A stretch of 64,000 bases of DNA from Ariolimax columbianus (taxonomy: Eukaryota > Mollusca > Gastropoda > Stylommatophora > Arionidae), in contig JAVGWX010000007.1 in the NCBI GenBank assembly GCA_036924085.1, positions 72,679,948 to 72,743,947 of the forward strand, read 5' to 3'. Position 1 is the stretch's first letter. Every line of letters starts with the position of its first letter. This document shows positions 55,162 to 64,000 of this stretch, in pieces. Made by a program: the position numbers and the translations under genes. The notes under the pieces are model-generated. The model did no database searches. It was given only the letters and a program-made list of their open reading frames with translations, and had not been told where the DNA came from.

Positions 55162-55770
55162 TGTAACACCCAACTTAGGAATGTACCACATAACGTACCC
55201 ATTATAAGAATGTTCACAATTTTGTAATTAAAGTAGCACAAATGTGTATCACCATTCACTTCACCTATTACAGCTAACAACCACCATATCATGTTTTATC
55301 TCACGGGAAATTTTCACTGCATTTCAACTCACTTCACACACTAATTTTTGTTTGAAATGTGTTTTCAGTATATACAAATTTGAAAATAGTTATCATTATT
55401 ATGTGCAATATTGAATGTAATAAATAAAAATAAAAATAGTCAGTTACTGGAGTGCAATTTCAGCACACACAATCCTTCTTCGTCATCTGTTATTTGTAAT
55501 CCATAACGAGCATCGAACTGTAAATGTCGCTTGCCACACGTTTTTATTTAGAACCGTAGTTTAGTCCAGCTAAAGAGGTTACCTGTATTTTTGTGGCAGA
55601 ATCTTTTACCAGTCCTCCTTAGCCCATCTTTATCTTTCTCTTTAATCTCGTTTTATGTGGTGTCCACTCTAGAACATGTCTTTTAATATGAATAGAATTG
55701 CTGTTGTTGATGAACGTCTTACGTAGAAGTATTGGCTGTTGATAACTTCCACAAGTCTGTTTTTTGTTAT
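55162..55770. other. possible 3' UTR and flank
   Basis: AT-rich, with AATAAA at 55419-55424 and further AATAAAAATA repeats after it. No other feature is seen. Confidence 0.3.
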
Positions 55771-56107
55771 TGGCTTGGCTTGGCTTCGTTCGTTCTCAAT
55801 CTCCCGCTACCAAACCCTGACACGGGCCTAAGTAGCAGAATGTAGTCCAGAGAACAGAATGCGTTGTTTCTTACAGATTGACTGTGATATTTGCACCTTT
55901 CGGTCCAACACATCCGACTTCAGCAACCATTTTTTGAGTACCGGGCTAGCACTCCCTCTTCGATAACTTCTCCTTGACCAGTCCCCTCTGTTGCTGCCCT
56001 TATCCAGGATGACCGTGTGGAGGTGTAGAAGGGTCTTGTCAGCTCTGGTTCGCTGGCCCTGAAGCAAGCAGTCAGCTATGGGACGCTGACCGATGTAGTT
56101 CATGCGC
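55771..56107 (-). repeat. SINE-A copy, slightly 5'-truncated
   Basis: It reads as a reversed SINE-A with a (CCAAG)n tail, ending inside the head at CATGCGC. Approximate duplications CTGTTTTTTGTTAT (55757-55770) and CTGTTTTTGTAAT (from about 56108) flank it, so the truncation occurred at insertion. Confidence 0.88.
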
Positions 56108-56597
56108 TCTGTTTTTGTAATGACTTCTCGCCATGTGATTCAAAATGTGTAAAAGGGAGACCGATGTCATATTTTTGGTCACATGCTATGAGCCTATTTC
56201 TTTTTTTAAACATGTCCGCCTTGATGTTACCGACACATCTGCAAAATTATGAACTCCGAAGGGTTTACTAATCGACCCTTATATTTCTGTTTGTCTACCT
56301 GATATTGTTTGTTACAGCTTAATCGTTACAACCATAAGGAAGACCATCATATTAGAAGTAACTGACATCCCTTCACAACCACAATTTGTGTGTTTAAACA
56401 TTCCCAATATCTATAATAGAGGTTCTCAAACTGGCAAACAAATTCAGGGCCACAATAAGCTAGGTTATAAGAACAAAGCCCAAAATGGAGTTAAGGTAAT
56501 GGAACAATGGCCTCATTAAAGTGAAGTTAATGGACTAAAGACCATTAGTGGTTAAACTAAAGCGCCAATAATTGCATAATGTCTGGATAACGGCACG
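56108..56597. other. unassigned interval with a hAT-like end
   Basis: ATAGAGGTTCTCAAACTGGC at about 56416-56435 resembles a hAT terminal repeat (CAGAGGTTCTCAAACT). No transposase or partner end is seen. Confidence 0.3.
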
Positions 56598-56880
56598 ATG
56601 ACTGGATGTCAAGCTAACGGTCCAATGATTGCATTGCAAGCTAACGGTCCAATGATTGTACGTCAGCCTAATGGTCCAATGACTGCATGTCAAGCTAACG
56701 GTCCAATGATTGCATGTCAAGCTAACGGTCCAATGATTGCATGTCAAGCTAACGGTCCAATGATTGTACGTCAACCTAATGGTCCAATGATTGCATGTCA
56801 AGCTAACGGTCCAACGATTGCATGTCAAACTAACGGTCCAATGGTTGAATGTCAAGGTAACGGTCCAGGGGTTGCATGAT
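56598..56880. repeat. 27-bp tandem repeat, about 10 copies
   Basis: The unit is CAATGATTGCATGTCAAGCT followed by AACGGTC, with TTGTACGTCA variants. It passes without a break into the 30-bp array that follows. Long frames here (56535-56915, 56598-56879) are by-products. Confidence 0.95.
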
Positions 56881-57320
56881 GTCAAGTTAAAGATCCAAGG
56901 GTTTCGTAATGTCAAGCTAACGGTCCTAGGTTTTCATGATGTCAAACTAACGGTCCTAGGTTTTCATGATGTCAAACTAACGGTCCTAGGTTTTCATGAT
57001 GTCAAACTAACGGTCCTAGGTTTTCATGATGTCAAACTAACGGTCCTAGGTTTGCATGATGTCAAACTAACGGTCCTAGGTTTTCATGATGTCAAACTAA
57101 CGGTCCTAGGTTTTCATGATGTCAAACTAACGGTCCTAGGTTTTCAAGATGTCAAACTAACGGTCCTAGGTTTTCATGATGTCAAACTAACGGTCCTAGG
57201 TTTTCATGATGTCAAACTAACGATCCTAGGTTTTCATGATGTCAAACTAACGGTCCTAGGTTTTCATGATGTCAAACTAACGGTCCTAGGTTTTCATGAT
57301 GTCAAACTAACGACCCAATG
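56881..57320. repeat. 30-bp tandem repeat, about 14 copies
   Basis: The unit is TCCTAGGTTTTCATGATGTC followed by AAACTAACGG. Most copies are identical, with single variants (TTTGCATG, TTTTCAAG, ACGATCC). It gives the 191-codon frame at 56791-57366. Confidence 0.96.
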
Positions 57321-57329
57321 GTTTCCTGC

Positions 57330-58144
57330 TGTCAAGCTGACTAAGGGTTACATGATGACAAGCTAATGGATCGAGGGATGCATGAAGATAATTTTGATAG
57401 CCCAATTACGCACCACACTAAAAATCTGCACAGGTAATTGATATAGACATTGTGATCTAAACATGGGCTGCTGCTACATTTCTAAAACATTTCTATAACG
57501 TAGTGGTTTGTCCTTCACCCTTAGAGCTTTCCACTTGTTTGTCCAATACTTTTTTACCCTCACATTTAATGATATAATCAATCTGTTGTATGTCGTGACC
57601 ACATCTAGATGTAGTCTTTCTTTATTGAATGTCTTCCTCACCTCGTTGTTATCTGTTATCCCAACCTCTGATGTAACTCATGTTACTGGTCGTACGATAA
57701 GACCTGGCGGGCCACACGTGGGGTCTTAGACAGCCTATTGAATTATGATCGCCCCTAATAAAGTTCTGCACACATTTGATATCATTATTTTTCTGGTGAA
57801 GATTTGTATAAGGCAATTATATCAGAATGCTTCGTTACAGGAGAACAAAGTTTGAGATTAATAATCCGAATCTGTTGGATCATATCTAAGTTCCTCATCA
57901 GTTTCATTGTCATCAATGCATACCTTGGCCACAGGTAGACTGCTGGTGTCTTTGTTTGGGAATAATTCTCTTTCCTGTGAGATTGAGATTAAAATGTGAC
58001 ATCATGTATGAAGGTGTGATGATTAATGAAAAAGTAGACAGATGAGAAAGTTAAGGGTAGACTAGATAAGTAAGGGACGAGTAGATTAGATGAGTGAGGT
58101 AAATTGGTGTATCTTATTTTTCGATACATTAGCCGTGCCAGGCA
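57330..58144. other. unassigned interval
   Basis: No gene or repeat family is recognised. Confidence 0.4.
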
Positions 58145-58542
58145 ACATACTTTGTCCACCTGTCCGCTAGCTTGTCGATGTCCAACACACTTTGTCCAGC
58201 TGTCCGCTAGCTTGTGGATGTCCAACACACTTTGTCCAGCTGTCCACTAGCTGGTGTATGTACAACACACTTTGTCCACCTGTCCGCTAGCTTGTGGATG
58301 TCTAACACACTTTGTCCACCTGTCCGCTAGCTTGTGGATGTCTAACACACTTTGTCCACCTGTCCACTAGCTTGTGGATGTCTAACACACTTTGTCCACC
58401 TGTCCGCTAGCTTGTGGATGTCTAACACACTTTGTCCACCTGTCCGCTAGCTTGTGGATGTCTAACACACTTTGTCCACCTGTCCGCTAGCTTGTGGATG
58501 TCTAACACACTTTGTCCACCTGTCTACTAGCTTGTGGATGGT
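58145..58542. repeat. 40-bp tandem repeat, about 10 copies
   Basis: The unit is CACACTTTGTCCACCTGTCC followed by GCTAGCTTGTGGATGTCTAA. The first three copies carry GTCCAGC and TGTCCAA variants, and the later ones are nearly uniform. Confidence 0.96.
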
Positions 58543-59269
58543 TTCTATAAAGTTAATTTTTGTGTGACCTTTAACCAATTTTACGCAGCCTCCATTATCT
58601 CGTTGTCTTCAACCTTGGGACACATCGGCTTCACACTTTCCTATAACAATTTTGTGACCAAGGCATTTACTCATGTTGAAATTTACGGCTAATTAATCAA
58701 TAGTGTCGCGCCTGCTGCAACGAACTAAATGGTCATTCTGCTGTTTCACGTACGGTCAGTTACCACGTTTGCTGGTTTCACACGACGCGGTTCATGAATG
58801 ACGTTTTGTCACCGTTTCAAAATCTTTTTACCCATTCATACACTCTCCTCCTACTGAACCTTCATTTTTCTAAAATTTCAGAAGGTTTGACTTCCTCTGA
58901 ACACACCAAAATAAAATAACGCCTCATCGTTCCACAGTTCAAGTCGACAGTTGCGACAGCCATTGTGTACGCTATATTGCCTAAACTGCTCGATCGCCAC
59001 AATCCCTACATGGAGCATTACTAAAGATTAATTTTGTGTCTTGAAATAATGTTTCCCGTTGTCTATACTTGTCTATGTACATTTTATAATAAAATTGGTG
59101 TTACTTAAATCACTCTCCGTCATATATATGTCAATAAAACCTTAACCAAACAGCAAGGTAGCGAACAACACCAGTAAGTCTTATTTATGAGTAATAGTTG
59201 AACACAATGAGAACAAGAAAGAAGATGTTAAGTGAACCTTCTGGCTTGGGTACAGGATACTAACATCTG
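58543..59269. other. unassigned interval
   Basis: Nothing supportable. Confidence 0.4.
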
Positions 59270-59660
59270 GGCACATACTGATAGGACATGTTAGTCAGGG
59301 TTAGGTAAAATATACTGATCGGATGAACCTTCTGATTTGGAAGAGGACACGAACGTCTGGTCAGGCAAAACATACTGATCGGACATGTTAGTCAGGGTCA
59401 GGTAAAGTATGCTGACCCAAAACCCCCCATCTCTTTCATGCAGTTCTGCCTGGAAACATACCTGTTTCATGACAGTCTGGCTAACGAGGTGGGGATCGAC
59501 ATGATCACCGTAGCAGTGACCGACAAACATGTGAACCCAAGAATATCACATGGACCCCGGTTCGCCTTCATCAGCACGCTTGGAGTGTGAAACCCGCCAC
59601 CTTACACCCTTTTCAGGGGGCACAAAAAATAAAGTTACTATCGTGGGCATTCAACAACAA
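59270..59660 (+). repeat. family C, longest copy
   Basis: It has two to three internal units (ACTGATCGGACATGTTAGTC then AGGGTCAGGTAAA), then the body CTGGAAACATACCTGTTTCA, TAACGAGGTGGGGATCGACA and GGACCCCGGTTCGCCTTCAT. It ends in a CAACAACAACAACC tail at about 59647-59662. The tail and dispersed copies suggest a retroposed non-autonomous element, but no promoter boxes were recognised. Confidence 0.75.
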
Positions 59661-59672
59661 CAACCTACTGGC

Positions 59673-61655
59673 TTATTAAATGACATCTTTGTTCAAGCAT
59701 TATCCAGTCGTTCCACATTAACATGACATCTTTGTTCAAGCATTATCCAGTCGTTCCACATTAACATGACATCTTTGTTCAAGCATTATCCAGTCGTTCC
59801 ACATTAACATGACATCTTTGTTCAAGCATTATCCAGTCGTTCCACATTAACATGCCATCTTTGTTCAAGCATTATCCAGTCGTTCTACATTAACATGACA
59901 TCTTTGTTCAAGCATTATCCAGTCGTTCCACATTAACATGACATCTTTGTTCAAGCATTATCCAGTCGTTCCACATTAACATGACATCTTTGTTCAAGCA
60001 TTATCCAGTCGTTCCACATTAACATGACATCTTTGTTCAAGCATTATTCAGTCGTTCCACATTAACATGACATCTTTGTTCAAGCATTATCCAGTCGTTC
60101 CACATTAACATGACATCTTTGTTCAAGCATTATCCAGTCGTTCCACATTAACATGACATCTTTGTTCAAGCATTATCCAGTCGTTCCACATTAACATGAC
60201 ATCTTTGTTCAAGCATTATCCAGTCGTTCCACATTAACATGACATCTTTGTTCAAGCATTATCCAGTCGTTCCACATTAACATGACATCTTTGTTCAAGC
60301 ATTATCCAGTCGTTCCACATTAACATGACATCTTTGTTCAAGCATTATCCAGTCGTTCCACATTAACATGCCATCTTTGTTCAAGCATTATCCAGTCGTT
60401 CCACATTAACATGACATCTTTGTTCAAGCATTATCCAGTCGTTCCACATTAACATGACATCTTTGTTCAAGCATTATTCAGTCGTTCTACATTAACATGA
60501 CATCTTTGTTCAAGCATTATCCAGTCGTTCCACATTAACATGACATCTTTGTTCAAGCATTATCCAGTCGTTCCACATTAACATGACATCTTTTTTCAAA
60601 CATTATCCAGTCGTTCCACATTAACATGACATCTTTGTTCAAGCATTATCCAGTCGTCCCACATTAACATGACATCTTTGTTCAAGCATTATCCAGTCGT
60701 CCCACATTAACATGACATCTTTGTTCAAGCATTATCCAGTCGTTCCACATTAACATGACATCTTTGTTCAAGCATTATCCAGTCGTTCCACATTAACATG
60801 ACATCTTTGTTGAAGCATTATCCAGTCGTTCCACATTAACATGACATCCTTGTTTAAGCATTATCCAGTCGTTCCACATTAACATGACATCTTTGTTCAA
60901 GCATTATCCAGTCGTTCCACATTAACATGACATATTTGTTCAAGCATTATCCAGTCGTTCCACATTAACATGACATCCTTGTTCAAGCATTATCCAGTCG
61001 TTCCACATTAACATGACATCTTTGTTTAAGCATTATCCAGTCGTTCCACATTAACATGACATCTTTGTTCAAGCATTATCCAGTCGTTCCACATTAACAT
61101 GACATCTTTGTTCAAGCATTATCCAGTCGTTCCACATTAACATGACATCCTTGTTCAAGCATTATCCAGTCGTTCCACATTAACATGACATCTTTGTTCA
61201 AGCATTATCCAGTCGTTCCACATTAACATGACATCTTTGTTCAAGCATTATCCAGTCGTTCCACATTAACATGACATCCTTGTTCAAGCATTATCCAGTC
61301 GTTCCACATTAACATGACATCTTTGTTTAAGCATTATCCAGTCGTTCCACATTAACATGACATCTTTGTTCAAGCATTATCCAGTCGTTCCACATTAACA
61401 TGACATCTTTGTTCAAGCATTATCCAGTCGTTCCACATTAACATGACATCCTTTTTCAAGCATTATCCAGTCGTTCCACATTAACATGACATCTTTGTTC
61501 AAGCATTATCCAGTCGTTCCACATTAACATGACATCTTTGTTCAAGCATTATCCAGTCGTTCCACATTAACATGACATCTTTGTTCAAGCATTATCCAGT
61601 CGTTCCACATTAACATGACATCTTTGTTCAAGCATTATCCAGTCGTTCCACATTG
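59673..61655. repeat. 43-bp tandem repeat, about 46 copies
   Basis: The unit is TTAACATGACATCTTTGTTC, AAGCATTATCCAGTCGTTCC then ACA. Homogeneity is high, with sparse recurrent variants (GCCATC, CATCCTTG, ATTATTCAG, GTTTAAGC, CGTCCCAC). Groups of variant units recur in the same order around 60.84-61.33 kb, pointing to block duplications. Both frames and strands are stop-rich, so no protein reading arises. Confidence 0.98.
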
Positions 61656-61842
61656 ACATGAAAGGCATCGTCAACTTGCAATCAAGTGTGGGATAAAACA
61701 AGACTTATAACTTGTTCCGATTCTATTTGGAATATATCTCTAAATCCTTTTGAAGCATGTCTTCCGTCACAGGGATTGTGGTGTATTGGTTCATTCTCGC
61801 ACAGATGGTAATTGATTTAATATTCAAAAGCTAAACACTAAA

Positions 61843-62820
61843 ACTGTATTAACAGGCTGCTGATCAGAGAACTTCTCTTTGCGGATGATGTCGCAAATGC
61901 GACTCATTCAGTCTAGGAACTGCAAAGCTAACTGTTTACATTTTCTCATGCCTGCTGTGAGTTTGGACTAACAATCAGCAAGAACGAAAACAGTTATTGT
62001 GCAATGTGCTAACGGGGCACAAGTAATCTTCATCAATGATGGGGATCTCGAGGTAGTAGATCGCTTGATATACCTGGGATCCTCAATCAATAAAGCAGTA
62101 TCCCTGGACCAAGAGAGTAATACCAAATATCAAGATAGGCAATGCAGCAGCATCAGTGAGCAGATTAACCAAAAGGGCCTGGGAGAACAAGAAGCTCACT
62201 GTTAAAACAAAAACCTTTGTTTACCAGACATGTGTCTTCAACGTCTTTTTTCATGGCAGTGAGACATGATCTACCTACACGCACAAAGAGAGACGGCTAA
62301 AAAGCTTTATCACATGAGGTGCCTGCGCAGAATCCTGGGGGTTGGGTGGCAAACCAAGATCACCAACGCAGAGGTGTTGGAGAGAACAGGCATTGTCACA
62401 ATCTTTTCCATGCTTAGTCTTCGAAAGCTCTGATGGCTGGGACACACTCGGAAGATGGATGATGGCAGAATACCAAAATATCTTATCTGTGGGGAGTTAC
62501 AGTTGGAGAAAAGGTCTCGGGGCCGGCCACTTCTTTGATTCAATGATGTATGCAAGCGGGATATGAATGGTGGGGGCATCAATTTGGAATCATGGGAACA
62601 GGACGCTATGGATCGCGTTGCATGGAAGAGCAGGATTAAGCACGGAATATAGACAAAGGAGATACTGGTTGTGGGCAGGCTAAAGACGAAGCGTTTGAGT
62701 AGACACACAACACAGCCAATGCCGCAAACGGTCCTGATTTACCTTGCACACATTGTGGAAGACGCTTAACTGCTCGGATTGGTCTTACGAGTCACATTAG
62801 TTATCGTCATGGACTGTAGT
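61843..62820 (+). pseudogene. LINE RT active-site to C-terminal zinc-finger relic
   Basis: It begins LIRELLFADDVANATHSV (motif C with FADD intact), then EFGLTISKNE (thumb) and VVDRLIYLGSSINKAVSLDQ (the F.YLGS.I..D..LD.EI block). A degenerate KTFVYQTCV and MRCLRRILGVGWQTKITN follow. It ends in PCTHCGRRLTARIGLTSH followed by ISYRH, a C2H2-type zinc finger (C-x2-C...H-x4-H) at the C-terminus. Many stops and shifts occur. This FADD..YLGS..zinc-finger layout is common in a LINE lineage abundant in marine invertebrates. The 68-codon frame at 61999-62205 is one piece. Confidence 0.88.
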
Positions 62821-63676
62821 TATATCCATTTTTTTAAAGCACAACTTACTATCGTTTAACAAAGCGGAAAGAGCCAATTGATGTTCAGACATTCACATTT
62901 ATTCAAGAAGAAAGTCACCATGTGAATCCAGTGTTGTATTATTACGATTGGCAACATATGACCAATAGGCCTTACTATGCCGTTACAATAAACGATGACA
63001 GGCATGTTACACAGGGGCTCGCAGTATCGTCGTGTGAAACAAAGTCCTACATAAACCACAATTGGAAAAGCAAGTGTCACACATGATTAATTTAAAAGAA
63101 CCACTGTCACCGCCCAAGCACGTTGTCAATGATGATTAAAGATAGCTGTGCGTTGGATTCGCAACGTCATCATATTAAAAAAACACTTCCATTAAAATCA
63201 TCCACTTCAGAAGTTCGAATACAGGCTTTTTGTAACCTGTGCTTCACATTGGAGAGATCAGATGAGTTATTGCAAAATCTTGAAAATATATATTCTTGAA
63301 ATAGGGCATGGTGGTCTATGCTTCACTTTGGAAGGAAAAGATGAATACTTATAATGAAGCCAGTTTAAGTGCTTGCCCCTGATTCTGATGAAACGCAAAT
63401 AGAAAGACATCGTGCAAACCTATCTTATTTTTAAAATGAGTGTAGTTATACTACTTCACTAAGTGCAGTGCAGATCAGTACAATTTATGAGCTAAATTTC
63501 TTTGAAATCAACATTTCAATAAAAGCTTTTACAAACGTTCTAAACCTTTTATCAAGAGCCTATATCCGAGTAAATGTTTGACAGGCTTGAACGAGGTGGC
63601 TTATTGTACTTCTGCTGGACAAGACACTCAAATGAAAGAATTATAAATGTGTGAAACATGTATTTAGACATGTTAC
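62821..63676. other. unassigned interval
   Basis: The phrases GTGCTTCACATTGG (63239) and ATGCTTCACTTTGG (63318) repeat loosely. Nothing else is seen. Confidence 0.4.
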
Positions 63677-63781
63677 CTTCTTGACTATTTTATCTCTGGT
63701 TTCTTTTGCCTTCTTTCTTACGATATGTTCCAGGTCGTTCAATTTCTGCTGGGTTTGACTGGCAGCTGTTGTTATCTGTGT
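63677..63781 (-). CDS. candidate internal exon, coiled-coil-like (hypothetical)
   Basis: On the minus strand a CTAAC branch-like site and pyrimidine-containing tract (TTTTTATTTCAACAACACAG) precede a 105-bp open block. It ends at AAG followed by GTAACATG, a good donor. The block is exactly 35 codons in phase 0 at both ends. It encodes SQTQQKLNDLEHIVRKKAKE and TRDKIVKK, a charged helix with heptad-like hydrophobics. It has no match to repeats in the window. The frame also stays open slightly beyond both splice sites, so this is suggestive only. No neighbouring exon was identified. Confidence 0.3.
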
Positions 63782-64000
63782 CTGTGTTGTTGAAATAAAA
63801 ATGGTTAGATTACAAATTGTCACTTCTTTATTTCAATGTAATTGTTAGCATGCAGTTGGAAAGGTAACTATGAAATACAGATCGTGTCAATAATGAAGAA
63901 CATATAACGAAGAGTATCTCTTGTCTAATACAATAAGTATCTTCTATATGTTATAAATAACCATTTACACCCCACTTTACCTGTAAAAAAAGAACATATT

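Noticed and set aside
56535..57366. Repetitive frames of 93-191 codons
   Set aside because: By-products of the 27-bp and 30-bp arrays.
58145..61655. CRISPR-like appearance of regular short repeats
   Set aside because: The whole unit is repeated; there are no unique spacers and no cas genes, and the sequence is eukaryotic.

Overview
The window looks like non-coding, repeat-rich DNA from an invertebrate nuclear genome. It is AT-rich by eye and has many microsatellites and minisatellites. Decayed LINEs, mariner, hAT and IS630/Tc1-type transposons, tRNA-derived SINEs and isolated splice-site-like signals are present. There are no operons, no bacterial-type genes, no CRISPR arrays and no rRNA. 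The mix of LINE types and a tRNA-SINE sharing a central domain with a second SINE-like family would suit a mollusc, perhaps a gastropod. That placement is inference.

No intact protein-coding gene is visible. All recognisable coding sequence belongs to transposable elements, and all of it carries frameshifts, stops or altered catalytic residues. The best preserved element is a CR1/L2-group LINE on the plus strand (about 8483-12175), with a coiled-coil/SGNH-esterase ORF1, an apurinic-type endonuclease, a reverse transcriptase and an AAGTT-repeat tail. A second copy lies on the minus strand (38873-42604), and three 3'-end scraps lie at 16.3, 17.1 and 37.4 kb. Other LINE lineages appear as fragments at 0.4, 1.9-2.8, 22.5, 24.1-25.2, 27.0-28.2, 29.9-31.0, 33.6-34.3, 44.6-47.7, 49.6, 51.4 and 61.8-62.8 kb. 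Transposase relics are mariner (31.1-32.0 plus; 34.8-36.05 minus), hAT (13.66-14.95 minus) and an IS630/Tc1-like DDE type (15.9-16.2 minus).

A roughly 360-bp SINE-like family (called SINE-A here) occurs eight times. Four copies have clear target-site duplications, two of them perfect 12-mers and one a perfect 11-mer. A tRNA-headed family (SINE-B) occurs three times. A third dispersed repeat (family C) occurs about six times and carries an expandable internal tandem unit. Some fifteen minisatellites are spread through the window, the largest being 43 bp x about 46 copies at 59.67-61.65 kb.

The most interesting pattern is that several tandem arrays can be traced to sequence inside transposable elements. 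Examples are a 61-68-bp array in a mariner DNA-binding region, a 16-bp array in a LINE RNase H region, and (TA)n and poly-G runs inside one LINE copy. Others are a 57-bp in-frame duplication in another LINE and the internal repeat of family C. Two short intervals (54902-55161 plus; 63677-63781 minus) look like possible host exons, but nothing in the window confirms a gene.
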